NCBI RefSeq assembly: GCF_000189635.1
Contig: NW_002476463.1
Coordinates: forward strand, 1,674,001 to 1,738,000
DNA length: 64,000 nucleotides
Direction of reading: 5' to 3'
Source of the DNA: Tetrahymena thermophila SB210
Taxonomy: Eukaryota; Ciliophora; Oligohymenophorea; Hymenostomatida; Tetrahymenidae
Part shown: positions 50,288 to 63,755 of the stretch, in pieces
Layout: the number at the start of each line of letters is the position of its first letter
How positions within the stretch are numbered: the first letter of the stretch is position 1
The notes under the pieces: generated by a model
Seen by the model: only the letters and a program-made list of their open reading frames with translations
Databases searched by the model: none
What the model was told of the DNA's origin: nothing
Program-made: the position numbers and the translations under genes

Positions 50288-53200
50288 TATAAGTTCTTTT
50301 AAAAATGTTCTAAGTTGCTATAAATAATATTTGAACTCTTTTCTTTTATTTTTACTAATTGACTAATTGCTATAAAATGGCTGGTTGATTGATACTGATT
50401 TTTTTATTTATTATTTGCTAAGCTTGAAATATTAAAAATAGATAAAAAAATTCCAAATAAAACACTAATAGAAGAAAGAAATAGATTTTGTTTGATATTA
50501 ATAAGATTTGTTTATACAACAATTAAACTTTGAAAGCAATTAGACAACTATCAAAATTCATTCATTCATTAAATAAATAAATTGCACATACATATATTTA
50601 ATTTCTATTTCTCCTATGTTATTTTCTGAGCTAATAAATTTTATAATAATGATATTTTAACAAATCTATATCATAGATTTATTCAAGTATAAAAATCTCT
50701 TTAAGAAAAATATTTAATTTGGGTATAATTAAATTTAAAAACAGTCTATTCTAAAATACAATTAATTAATTAATATTTTCATAAATATACCTTAGTAGCT
50801 AGTTAGCTATTTAGTTTATTAGTTAGTTAGCTATTTGAATTTAAATACAATAATTGTAAACCTTATTGATTTTTTTATTCTATAATGAATTAATGAATAA
50901 TTTAATTAATTCTAGCTAAAAAATTTATATTACTTGTTTGTGTTTAAAAAAATTCTAAATTCAGTCTATTATAATTTATCTTAGTAAAAAAATAAAGGGA
51001 GTTTATTTATTGTTATTTTTTTGAATTAGCGTTAATTTTCGTCAGACATACTACATGTAGATGAAAGTTAATTACATATTTTTATATAGATTTTCTATAA
51101 ATAGCTTTTATAAGTTATTCTTGGTTAACATATTGCTAATATTATCTCTGGTAAAATAGACAAATAAAAAGGTCTATGAAGGGTTTTAATTGAATTTAGT
51201 TATATTATTAGGCTATTTATGATCATTTTGAATTAATGTGTTGTTTTTTATTTTGGTTCCCAAGTGTGAGTAAAAAACAAAAATTACAAATAGTTATTGA
51301 TTTGAATATCAATTTCAATTTACTTTATTTGCTTTTTACTTTAAGTTGTTAGAAATAGGCTAATTTTTTTAATTTTGCTCAAGTGTATATCTTTCAAGTA
51401 AAAAGTGAGTGTTCTAGGTAATTATTAATTACTAGTATTTCATGCAGTCTATCAAGCACTATAACTTTATTTAGTGATATAATTAGCTTATTAGCAATTA
51501 ATTTTGTTATAAATTTGTTACTTTTTTTCCCTTAAGCAAAATTTCTATTTATGTGGGAATAAAACCAAAAAAATACAAAAATAATTAGAATAGGATTTCA
51601 ATTTCTCTCTATTTGGTCTTCTATTTTTATTATTTTAAGCAGTTTTAGTTAGATTAAAATTGCTTATTTCACAAAATTATTTAGCAAAATAGTAAAAATT
51701 TTATTGTTCTAGGTAATTTTTAATAATTAGTTAGTTAATTATAGTTAATATCACTATATAAAAGTAAAATAACTATAATTTTAGAATAATTAGTTATAGT
51801 TTAGTAATACTGATATGATTATGATTTAAAAACCTTTTAAAAAATACTTTCTTGGAATAGAATAAAAATTATTTCTTTCTTTTTAACTGGAAAAAAAATG
51901 TATTGGAAACTTTGTAAAAATAAATAAAATCTTAAAAATAAATAATTGTTAATAAATTCTAAAATTGCTCAGAAATCAAATAATTTTTCTACCAAATAAA
52001 ATAGAAGCAATCACTAAATACAAAAAATATATTGCGTGTTTTAAAAATAAAAAATTAAGTTTGATTTGTCATTAAAGTAAGGCTTAACTAACATTTTTTT
52101 TATTTTACTTTTTACATTTTCCCAAGTAATTTGTAAAGCCTAATCAATACCAGTTTAGTTTTTGATTTAGTCTTCGACATAGACAAATAATTTTTTTTGT
52201 TTATTTATTTTTTACTTATTCCTATTAAGTCTTTAATCATAGGATTTTAATTTTTTAAAAATTTCATTAAGGTAGTTTAATATTTCTGTGCCACAGTAGA
52301 GAATTCGAAAGAAAAATAATATCAATTAGAATAATAAATAAAGTATTTTAATTATTTGATGTATACAAGAAAAGATTCATTTATTAAATGAGGTAAAACC
52401 ATTTCATTTCATTTGAAAGATTTCATTGATTTTAATTTACATCGATTAAAATTACTTTTAATCAAATTAATGAAAATTAATTTTGTTGTTCAAGAAATTA
52501 AAAAAAGTTAATTAAATTTTGTACTAGATCGGATGCAACAAAATTAAAAATTTCTTTTATTAGTATTTTAAAAGTGGTAAAATATAACTATTTTGTAGCA
52601 ATCATAATTTAGTTTACATCTAATTAAAAAAGAGCTTTTTCTAAGGAAACTTTCCCAATATTTTCGATCACATAGCTTTGTAAATTAATCAGTAATTATT
52701 AATTTTTTAATTTCATTTTTGTAGTATGCCCTATAATTTTTTATCATTACAAAACAAAGATATTTGTATTACACTTAAAATTCGTAACAATCTCAAATAA
52801 AAAAAAGCTTGTTCGTATCTTCAAATAGTATTCTGGTAGAAAATGCACTTAAAAGCATTTCATGATCAATATAAATCATCTCTTTCAAATATACTCCCAA
52901 AAAAAATTAGGAAAACTTTGAAGAATAAACAAACATTCTTTCTTTCTTTCATTCATTCAATAAATAAGTAAATCAATTGGTATTTCTATCAATTATGGGG
53001 ATAAAATTAATCTTTAATCTTAATTAAATGAATGAGAAAGAGTATAAATAAATCTGTAAATACATTCAAAAGATGTAAAGTAAGGTAATTATATGTGAAT
53101 ATTGTTTATTTTGCAATAATTAAATTAAATAATAGGGATTCATATAATAATAATTACAATTTTTAGCTATTTCTTCATAAAATAATAAAAACACATCATA

Positions 53201-55324
53201 TGAAGCTAATTGAAAAATAATGCGAATCAATAGAATGATTTGAAAATTATAATTGTATTTTTAGTTTTTAGTAATATTTTGAAAAAGATAACTTCTTAAG
53301 ATTTTTTGGTGTTAGAATTTGTTCATACTTTGAAATTAAATTTAAAAGTAAACTAAAAATATGTGTTTTTAGTTAGTAAATTTATCTGATATCTTAATTT
53401 TGATCTTTCAATAAAAATATATTTTTGTGAAAATAGTACAAAGCGTAATTAATTATTGATAGTGAAGAATAGATTTAAATTAATTGTGTATATCGTTGTT
53501 TTTGATTTAATTAAAAGATATTAATTTATGGAATTTTTCTAGCTAAATTTATAGAACAATCTAAAATATACATTTGACTGACAACAAAAATAAATATCTC
53601 AAGTAGAAGCTATTACTAATGTTGTTTGTGGGGTTGAGATTAAATCAACAAAAAAATCAACCATATCAATTTATTTTAAAGATATTCTTTTACTAAAGAA
53701 ATATCTAACAGTACTTTCGATTATTTTTTTCTTGTTAGTTATAATCCCCAAAATCAAGGAAAAGGAACAAGCAAACAAACAAATATTCAAATATTCGAGA
53801 TAGGTGATTAATATATTTTGTAGTTCATTTACAAATTAATCAAAATATTAATTAAAACTGATTAAAAATTTGCATAGAGGTTGGTGATGATTAAAATTTG
53901 AAAAACTATTTATTTTACTCAATAAGTTATCAGCAAATAAGAGATTTAGATTAATAAAGTTGCAAATTTAAACTTTTACTATTTTATAAAGAAGAAATAT
54001 TTACTTCTGTACACATTTTTTAGGCAGAATTCATCAATTTGATATGTAAAAAAATTTTTTTTTCATAATTGACAAATTTAGATTAAACATAGTTTTATTG
54101 ATAATTAATAAAAGATAATTTCGCTGATAAAGTCTTAAATTTTTCATTTAAATTTGTATCACCAGCTAAACATATATTTTACTTTAGAGACCAAATTATA
54201 GATCAATTAATTTGTTCAAGCACTCATTTAAGCATATTAGAAGATAGAACATAAATACTAGTAAATGGCAAGAAAGCCATATAACAGATACACATTATAT
54301 TACTGATTTTGCTTAATTTAATTTTTGTTAGTTTCACGAACTATAAATTTTTTCTATTCATTTTTAACAATCAAGTTTGTTTCTATCTCATAATTAGTAG
54401 TGGTAGAAGGTATTTGAAATTAATTTACAATTCAGAAATCTCTATATTAAGATTTCAATTTATTTATTGATATTAAATAAAAACCACTTAATATTTTGTA
54501 TGGATATTTTGAAATTTTGGTTAATGAATCTATGGATCAATTTTGTTTAATGTTTATGGTATTGAGAGCTACCTAGCTCAATTATTTATTAAGCCAATAA
54601 ATTTTGTTTTTGTTTAGTATTTTGATTTAGTAAGCACTATTTTGTTTGGTACTACTACTTTAACACTTGATAAATAATCAAATACTTCTAAAAGAATTAA
54701 ATTCCCCAGAACTTTTGCTTGCAAATTAGAATGTATGTATTCAGATTTTTAATTGTTGATTAATTTTTAATGTTATTTGATAAGTAAAGACGCATTCTTA
54801 ATAAAAGGTAATCATTCTACATATAAAATTCTATATTACCTTTCATAATTTATGTAATTTGTTTGTATCATTTAACTTCCCCTCTTTCATAAAAAATGTT
54901 TTCTAAACAGTAAAACTATCTCCTATGTTAGATTTACAAAGTTTTTTTAAAAAGGATTAGCAATCAATTTCCTTTATTTTTATTAAGATATTAATGGATT
55001 CCAATTTATAATTTAATTGAAGAGATATAGAGAGCAATCACATAGAATGAATGCTTTTATTTAACACTAAAAATTTTTATGATTTGAATAAAATAAAAGA
55101 GATAAGGAATAACAAAAAATTTTAATTTACTCTATTTTACTTAAGAAGAATTCTAAATTATATTAAATAAGAAAATGAAAATTTAAGTTGTTGCTAATTT
55201 TGTAAATTTGTTGAAGAGATCTGAAAAAATTAAAATTTGTCCAAATACTTTTAAATGATTTTGGATATGTAGCATTTATTTAATTCATTGACAACAATTA
55301 ATTTAATTAAATTTTAAAGCACCT
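50288..55324. other. 5-kb gene-poor region
   Basis: Very AT-rich DNA upstream of the Sec1 gene. Random ORFs are expected to be long here, since TGA is the only stop. None has a convincing composition, a homologous motif or intron support. A weakly repeated segment lies at about 51240-51500 and 51520-51790 (sharing TGTTCTAGGTAATT). No RNA gene recognised. Confidence 0.45.
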
Positions 55325-55810
55325 ATGTCCACACAGCTAATTTACTTTGAAGAAAGTAATTATCAGAAAGAATACTACACAATTAATGTAATGTAAAGAG
55401 AAGCTGAATCATAATTATAATTTAATTGCTTTTAATTTTTTAGTGATAAGCATTTATAAACTTTTAGTTCTAAAAAATAAAGAGAAAACATATCATTAGA
55501 CAGGAATCACTTGTTTAACTTTAATATTGTAAAACATAATGCTTCTTTCTCCAAGCTTTTGCTTTTATAAATAATAATTTTTTGCTTTTTGTTAGAACTA
55601 ATGTCAATTAAGATTGAAAAGTTAATGCCTTTTTATCGAGAAAAAGACTTGAATTGTGGTTTATATTTATTTTAACATTATGGATGCTTAAATTTAATAA
55701 AAAGCTTCAAATACTTGGTTTCGGACATAAATGAAATGTCACCCGAATTTTACGCCAACAACATTAAATTTATCTTTTTATGGCTAAAAGAAGAGAAATA
55801 AAATAATTGA
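55325..55810 (+). CDS. possible hypothetical gene, 161 aa
   Basis: An open frame starting with MSTQLIYFEESNYQKEYYT and ending KEEKQNN. Composition is more protein-like than its surroundings (Glu, Ser, Asp and Arg present, several C-ending codons late in the frame), with one hydrophobic stretch around residues 80-95. No homology or motif is recognised, and a frame this long can arise by chance in this base composition. Introns might be missed. Confidence 0.35.
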
Positions 55811-56184
55811 AGAACTTAAGATTATTAAAGTATTAGCTTACAAGGCTCAGTTTTTTGAAAAAAGTAATTTATATATTATAAATTTCTTTCCCACTTCAAT
55901 TTATTAATGATAGGGTAGTAATCAATTTTAAATTATTTTGTTTGAAGAATAACCAAATAAAATCCCACCCCTTAATTAATCGATAGATACTGAATGACAA
56001 ATAGACTTTAAAAAAATCAAAAATTAAAATAGTAGGTTGAAGGTAGAAAAGAATAAATACGAGTCCAAGAGACGATAATCAACATATAATTAATTCATTA
56101 AAAAAAAAAATAATTAAAGTTAAAACACTAAATCAAATAAATTTACAAACAAAAACTCATAATTCAACAATATCAATTCTTAAA

Positions 56185-56490
56185 ATGAACTCAATCATTG
56201 ACTACAATTGCAAGGAAGTCGAAAAGAAGATCTTCGATTGGCTTGATGCCAACGAAATCTTCATGGTAGAACCTGAATAAAAATAATAAGATTTCTTCGA
56301 AAAAAAGAGAATCTCAGTTGTCTCTTTCAGAAATTCCTCTTCTTCTATTTCTTCTGACTCATCACTTGACTTAAATGAAGTCTCCTTTTCCCGCAGTGGA
56401 TCATTTTCACCTTCTTCTGGTTCCAACAGACTCTCTCTTGGCAGCAGTCTCTTAAACAGAAGAAAATAAAACAAAGTCCTCATTATTTGA
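56185..56490 (+). CDS. small serine-rich protein, 101 aa, with high-expression codon use
   Basis: A clear frame from an ATG in AAAATG context to TGA 56488-56490. The N-terminal third is a mixed helix (IIDYNCKEVEKKIFDWLDAN), then come a Q/F segment and a long Ser-rich tail with SFSRSGSFSPSSGS-type repeats, ending RRKQNKVLII. Unlike all neighbours it uses TTC, AAC, GTC, CTC and TCC codons heavily, the pattern seen in highly expressed ciliate genes. There is no signal peptide and no known domain. It stands alone in the gene-poor part of the window. The Ser/Arg/Pro-rich tail could be phosphorylated. Not recognised. Confidence 0.75.
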
Positions 56491-59400
56491 AAAGACTTGC
56501 AAAAGCAAATCTAAATAAATAGATAATGATTTCTTAAACGAATAAAATACTGCTATATAAAATTAATTAAAACACTTACTTTAATCAAAAATTAATAAAT
56601 AAATAAATAAATAAATAAATGATTTGACTAAGATATCTTGATTTTAATTTTTTAAAATAAAGAGATCGCTATAATCACTCAAAAAATCCATTATTTGGAT
56701 TATAATTAAAATACTACTTCAAACAAAATATATAAAAACTACTTCAATAATCAATTTTCCATCTCATCTGAATCTTACAATTTTGATGTTGTCTTTCTTG
56801 AGAGAGTTATTAACATGAATACTGCTCACTCGCTAATTATTTATAAATATTAGAATCAATTTCCATAGCAAACAAATTAATTAAAAATATCAATATAAAT
56901 AAATAACAACCTATTTAAAAAAGTACTCATGAGAGTACCTTTCTTTGAATGGACAACTCAAAAACTCTTCACCTATTTAATCAACTAATTCATTTAATAT
57001 AAATTCTATTCTAATCAAGTTTATTTGTATTATAAATTCACTTTCTTACATACAGTTTCAATCCAATATAATATACATTCCTTAAATTTAACTAAAAAAC
57101 AATCTCCCTTATGAGCTATATTTATTTCTTATTTTATAAATTTGATTTCTATCTTACAGCTTTATAGATGTTTATTTCTTTATTTGCTTGTTTGCTTGCT
57201 TGCAAATGAATTATCAAAAAGATAATTTAAGTTTATTAGTTTGTTTATATTTTTAGAATTTCTTCTTTACAAACAAAATTTACACATCAAGTAAAAAAGA
57301 AAATTTTTTGACATTGATTGGATTAAATCAAAATTTTTTGTATTGATTTAGAATGCCAATCAATCAAATTATTAATTTGGTAAATTAGTATATTTAGAAA
57401 GCTTATTTTTATTAATCAGAAAATGTAATGCTTTATTGTTTGGAAATAATCTTATTTTCATATTGATCAGTTTTTGAAGTTTTTAGAGATGTAAATTAAT
57501 TATTATTATTAATAAATAAATAAATAATCAAACAAAGACTTTCTTAACAACCAGACAAATATTTATTTATATGCATTTTTATCAACCAAAATACAAAGGA
57601 CCAGTCATTTAGCCAATAAATAAATAAATCAATATTTCATTTTGTCCTTCAAGTTATATAAAACTCACATCAGAACTTATTATTTTCAAAATATAAATTA
57701 TAAATTTTAATTTCCTAATTTATATCGCAAAACATTCGAGCGAATATTTCATTTTATGCTTTAGCATTAATATCATTTTTAAATTTTAACTCACTTATCT
57801 TATCACACAAATAAAAGTTTATCTTGTAAACGAAATTTTCAAAAAGATAATAAAAACATTTGATATAAAAGTTAAAATGAACCTCAAATCAGGATTGCCG
57901 CTTGTCCAAAAGCTTATAATTGGCGCCAAAAGTAAAAAAAATATAAAAATGAAAACGGAAAATTCTTACACTTTTTTTAAAAAAATGTTAAATTCTAATA
58001 ACTTTATTGAAGAAAGTATTTTTTAAAATTTAATTGATAAAAGCACTTATTCTTAATTGTTCAAAGCTTCTTTTATTCTAATTAGAAGCTAAACTTTTTT
58101 TGTCTATCTTGGTTAATAAAAGGTAATCACACTTTAAATTTTATGTTTTGAAAAGAAAAAGCATGTACTCTTTCCCAACTTTTGGAAATGAGTGGATAGG
58201 GTTAGGTAAACGGCATTTGTCTAGAAGGATTAATTCAAGTATTAAATCTTAATTAGTAAAGTTAAATTAAAATAATTTAAGGACTATTCGGAGGATTACT
58301 CCGTTTTTTTTTTATGAAAAAGCTGACATTTATTATGAAAAGTAGAAGAAATTTCAATGGAACTATTATTTAAAAAGGAAAATTTATGTGAATGTTCAAA
58401 TGTGAAAATTTAACTTACATTAGAAAATGCTAAAAGTAAATAGAGGCTAATAAACACTAATCTCTATGTATTTTAACTTTTTTTAAATATTTTCAAGGTT
58501 ATAGCATTCAATTAAATAAGTGGTGTGAAATAGCATTAAGCGATTTAATTAAAAAATATTGTAAATAAATAAAAAAATTAAAAGCAATCTCACACTTTTT
58601 CTTTCTTTATTTCTTTCTTTTTCATGAGATAAAAAATACATATAGAAAAAATATAAAAAAACATTGGAGGATGCTGATAAATATTTAATTAGCATATAAC
58701 GCAATCTGTTTATTTCAACAAATTTAATATCCTACACAATAAAAAACATGCATGAAAAAGGTAAAATATTAAAAGCACTTCTCCCTCAATAAATAAAGGA
58801 TCTATTATAAAATAATTTTATATAATATTCAGTGCATTAGTTTTAGTCTATATTCAATAATAGAGACAGCTTTTTAGCTTTTTCATTCATTTTACATTTA
58901 ATAGAATATGAATGAGAGTTAAAAGTCATTTGCTCCTCTATTGAAATTTCCAGATGCATCTGGTTTTCTTACAGATGAAAAATATTGTTTTGATTTGAAT
59001 ATTTAAAAAATTATCGTCATCTTAGCTATTAATTACTAGAAATGTTTGTTTGCAATTTATTAGTAATTTATCAGATTAATAATCGACTTCAAAAATTTAT
59101 ACAAATCTTTTTTAAATTTGTGGAAAATATATCGCAGATTATTGCGGTCCAAATCTCAATTAGAACTAAGAAGTAAAAAGAATTAAATTTTTTAATTGAA
59201 AAAAACATTTTAGACTAAATTATAATTGCTGGAGAGATAATTGAATGAATGATCTATGTCATCTTACATTATAAGTTAACATTTTTAATATTGAAGCCAG
59301 ATTAGATGAAAAAATTTATTGCCCATAGATAATAAATCAATTTATATTTATTAATAGCTCTAATCTCAATTTTCTGATGAATTATTTGGAAGTATACAAA

Positions 59401-62400
59401 ATCACTTTCTTAATATCAATATAATGCTAATTGTATGTTAAACAGAAATGTATAAGCAGAGCAATATAAATAATCTTTAAACATTTATGTTCTTCAAATT
59501 AAAAAAATTTCCCCCTTTTAATATATAATTGTACTACCTAAGGCTTCTTGGAGGTATTTATGAACATTTATCTTTTATTTTCATTTTGATGTAACTATTT
59601 CACCAATATAATATGCGCTTAGTAACTTGAATTTGGATTTTTAATAATGAGTTATTGTTGATTGGTTATTAGATTAGCAATTTATTTCAACAAAAATAAT
59701 ATAATATTCGAATATATTCGTTAACAAAATTTATTTGATTGTGCAAATTAAGCACAAATAAAAAATTGTTGCCAAAAATTTGTCAATAATAAAAATAAAT
59801 TCTGTGTTAAATTTAATAAAGTGTAAATGTAGTTTTTCAATTATGATGATTGATTTGTCACTTTGAGATTTAGTAATTATTTCTAACTTCTTAATAGATT
59901 TTTAATATTTGCATGCGTAATAATAATATTACAGTAAATTCAAAAAATTAAGACTTTTAATAAAAAATTTGTGACGCATCTCTGCTCTTTTCTTTCTTTC
60001 TTTCTTTCTTTCTTTTTGTTTTTATTTATCATTTATTTTTAATAAATTTTTTCAAACTTCATATTCATTCATTCATATATTTTTTTTATCTTTTTTTGAT
60101 ACTCTTTCACTTATTTACTATAAATATCTTTCGATTCTCGCCATTATTTACTCGATAACACAGTAAACGCTAACGCTTCGCTAATAAAAACAATTATTTG
60201 AATCACAAGTAATTGAGCTTAAGATAAAATTTTGTTGTTTAGACATAACTATTTTATTTTACATTGTTTTGAAGAAGAAAAACTAAAATTATAAGTCTTA
60301 AAATTATGTTATTATTTATGTATCACGATATTTTACAATCGGAATTTTCGATTCTAAAGTTAAGCAGTTAGTCCTTCGATTTATTTATATTATCTTTGAG
60401 ACATTTCCATTAAAACTTTATGTATCTGGTGGTTTTAGCAATTGTTATCTTTTGGCATTTAGAAATCTATTTTTAGCTTAATTTAAATCTATTCCTTTTT
60501 TAAAAATATACATGTGATAAAATATTGCATTGATGATTAATATTTAAAAATTGCACAAAAGAAAACCTATAAAATGGACAAGTGAAAATGAGAAAGCCTA
60601 ATTATTTTCATAAATCGTTAAGTGTTTTTGACTTTTTATAGTTATACGAATGAAAATGTAGCTGTTTGCAAATAAAACAGATAAAAAAATTGAGTATAAA
60701 TAATATTTTGTCTTAGACATTTATGAGTGAGCATATTAATTAAAATTTATGAAGATATTTTTAGAATTTTTGAAGTTATCTTCTTAATCCTATTAATAAG
60801 TAAATAGATGAATTTTTTTTTTTTTACTTTATTAAAAAAAAAGTTTTTTATCAAAAATATTGGTATTCTCTCAATATAAATTTTGTAAAATATGTTTATT
60901 TAAGAAAATAGACTAATTCAAAAACTGAAATAAATAAATATATTTCTGGAATAGTAAATCCTAAATTATAACTTTTATAATTTTACTGTATATCAATTAT
61001 CAAAGCTTGTTTATAATTTAAAGAGAAAAAGCAATTCAATTAAAACATCCTCTCAAACATAGAGATTATCTATCTCTCCTATGCTTTTAATTAATTATCA
61101 CTTTTGTAATTTTGTTCAAATGTAAGAAAAATTAATTCATCATTAATGATACAATTTGTGTTCTAAAATCTTTTAAGAAATTTCATTATGTTTACAAACC
61201 ATTTTGTTTAAATGAAAACTGCTTAAGTACTTTATTTTCCTATATGTTTTTACTCTCTTTCTAAAATTAATTTCTCCAGGGTTTAGATGTAAACAATCTT
61301 GATTAGGGAATTAGATATTTGCACTTACTTCTGATGATTTTTGAAGAGTTATTATAATTTTTTTTATTAACAGTTAAACTAATTTCTTTTTGTTACAATT
61401 TTCAATAAGAATTTAATCTTATCGATGTTTGTTTTGTTTGAAATCAATCTTTTCTTAAGATGGATCTTATTATTCAAATAACTTTATTAAGTTATTAAGA
61501 AGTATTTTATTTAATCTGCAGTAGCTGAATTCAGAAGCAGTACAAGACCTCATTTGAGGACAGACTTTATTTTGGATATTTTTAAATACATTCTTCTAAA
61601 TCATTTATAAATTAGCTTATAATAATAATAATTATTATTTGATTTATTAGAAAATTAAAATTTTGTAGGTGCTCTGATAATAATGACTTTAGTAACATAG
61701 ATGAAAATTATAGTTTTAACTTTACAAAATACAAATCTATAACAAATATTTTGTTTTAAATACATTTTATTAGGTGTAAATAAAAGTAGAAGGGCTAGCA
61801 ACTTGAATAGTTATTAATATTTTAATTTTCTTATTTGTTGTTGAATTATGATGACAATATAGATTAAAATTATTGGTATGACTGAAGCAAATTTTATAGA
61901 TCAGCGAATGTAAGATTCCTCATCTTAATAAAAAAAATAATTTTGAATCAACATAAGAAAAGAGAGATAGTTAAAAGGAAATATACAGTAAATCACTAAC
62001 TGAAATAGTAAATAATATTACTAGTTAAAACTTTGTTTTCTCCAAATCTAATTTTAAAAAAAATCAATTGTTTTAATTAAACGCAATCAACTTTAGATAC
62101 CACAAATTAATTGTTTAGGAAATGTATAAGAAAAATTGCACAATTATTCCAATTAAGTGAAGAAGAAAAAAAAATTAATAGGAATATTATACCTGAGTTT
62201 TTAAATTCAAGTTAATTATTCTTTCAATTTAAAATTATCCCAAGATATTATCTTGTGATTTTACACTTTTAGTTAGGTAAGTTTCTCTATACAAGAAAGA
62301 GAAATTAATCTAATATTCTTATATAAAATACTTTAGCACAAAATCTTTTTAAATAGATTTAAAAGCTGCTTATACATTTGGTTTCCATAAAAGTCAAACT

Positions 62401-63351
62401 AAATTTTGTAATTTAAGCTGGCTCACTTTGTAATATCTGAAATAAAATTTGCTCATTTATGAAATTATTGTTGCATGAATCTTTTTTTGGATATAAATCT
62501 TATTTTTAATAGTAATCTTAAATCTTAGTTATATTTAATTTTAAAACCTAAAAAAACTATCCTTTTTAAATTGTTTTAAGATTAATGTAAAAGTATTTTT
62601 GTTAAAAATATCTTGCTTTTAAGAGAAGCTATATTCATTTTTACTTAAAAAGATCGTTCCATTTAGAACATATCTTTATTAAGATAGATTTTGTAATGAA
62701 AATTTTTACTTACAAATTAAAAAATTGCAATCTAAAGTTTAAAATAAAGTAAAGATATGTAAGACTATAAAAATTTGCCAGTTATTTGCTTCAAAAAATT
62801 AGTAAAAATGTAATTTACATTGATTTTAAGTAAGAAAAGCAAAAATTAATTAAAATTAGCTTCTAAGAATATTTAATGGTCAGCTAATAGCTATTTTTGC
62901 TTAAAAAAAACATTTTTATTTAACAATAACATAAATAAAATATAGTGAATAACAAAGAGAGATAATTTGTTCTACCTACATTTTAATTTAAAAATTTTAA
63001 TAGTTTTTGATATATGCTTGAATTTATCAATTTAAATTAATTAATTATTAATTCTTCCTCAGTTAATGAATAAATAAATTCTAACATTTGCATTTAATAT
63101 AGAGCCAACAATAACTAGATTTTATGAGAAATAATTTGTTTTTTTTATTTTTTTTTATTTTTTCAAGTGTTATTTTATAAAAATACCCTTAAGACCTAAA
63201 AATATTTTTAATATGAGGTGTTCTTAATTCAAAAATATGCAAAAATACTTCTTAATAAATAAAATATAATAACAAATATTTGCATTTTGCAGTAATTATT
63301 ATATTAACGTTAAAATAGAATATTTTATTCTTTCTTTTGAATGAAGTATTA
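56491..63351. other. 6.9-kb gene-poor region with weak ORF candidates
   Basis: Mostly AT-rich DNA with simple repeats: an AATA array at about 56595-56622 and a TTTC array at about 59985-60015. Open frames worth testing but not convincing are at 57877-58191 (104 codons), 58163-58405 (80 codons; starts MYSFPTFGNEWIGLGK) and 58908-59252 (114 codons; starts MNESQKSFAPLLKFPDASGF), all on the plus strand and all without recognised motifs. The first two overlap in different frames, so at most one is real. A patch at 60130-60190 is somewhat richer in G+C. Confidence 0.4.
58289..58313 (+). terminator. short hairpin followed by a T tract
   Basis: CGGAG and CTCCG form a perfect 5-bp stem with a GATTA loop, followed at once by about ten T residues. 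This looks like the 3' end of an RNA polymerase III transcript. No A/B box or known small RNA was recognised upstream, and one candidate ORF runs across it. Confidence 0.25.
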
Positions 63352-63755
63352 TCATTGATTTTAATTAGAATGAGAGGCTGAATAACTTTTTGTTTAAGAT
63401 GAATTTTTCGCTTCATTCAAATTTTTGAAGGGGTTGAAATAGTTCTTGTACTCGAAGGCTGAATTGTAAGATTCATTTATATGTTTGATTTATTTTTCAT
63501 TAAATTTAATTTCAAAGCTATCAGAATGTAGATTTAGTACTTTCATACTGATAGTCTAGTGCTTCTATAATAAATAATAAGGCAAGTTAAACAATTTAAT
63601 TATCAAATGAGTAAAAAAAAAATTTTACCTGATCTTCTTAGGTATCTACACAATACTTAAATTTTAAGTATCTTTCATTAACTCCAATGTAAGAAACATC
63701 TTACTTTGCTACATTCAATATAATACGCAGTTATTCTTCATCAATTATAATAAAT
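63352..63755 (-). CDS. C-terminal part of an unrecognised gene entering from the right edge
   Basis: Two exons (63755-63629, 63564-63352) joined in phase by a 64-nt intron (GTAAAA...TATAG). The acceptor at 63756-63757 implies at least one more exon toward the window end or beyond. The visible about 110 residues begin with strands (RFIIIDEEQLRIIL, then VSYIGVNERYLKF) and continue as a charged, Lys/Asn-rich C-terminus ending SASHSNQNQ. The alternating strand pattern resembles a PH-like or beta-rich fold, but I cannot name it. The remaining 245 bases to the edge are probably intron. Confidence 0.6.

Noticed and set aside
60350-60376. Stretch resembling the conserved loop of 5S rRNA (CGATTCTAAAGTTAAGCAG)
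   Set aside because: Only about 15 bases resemble 5S; the flanks do not fold or match the rest of the gene.
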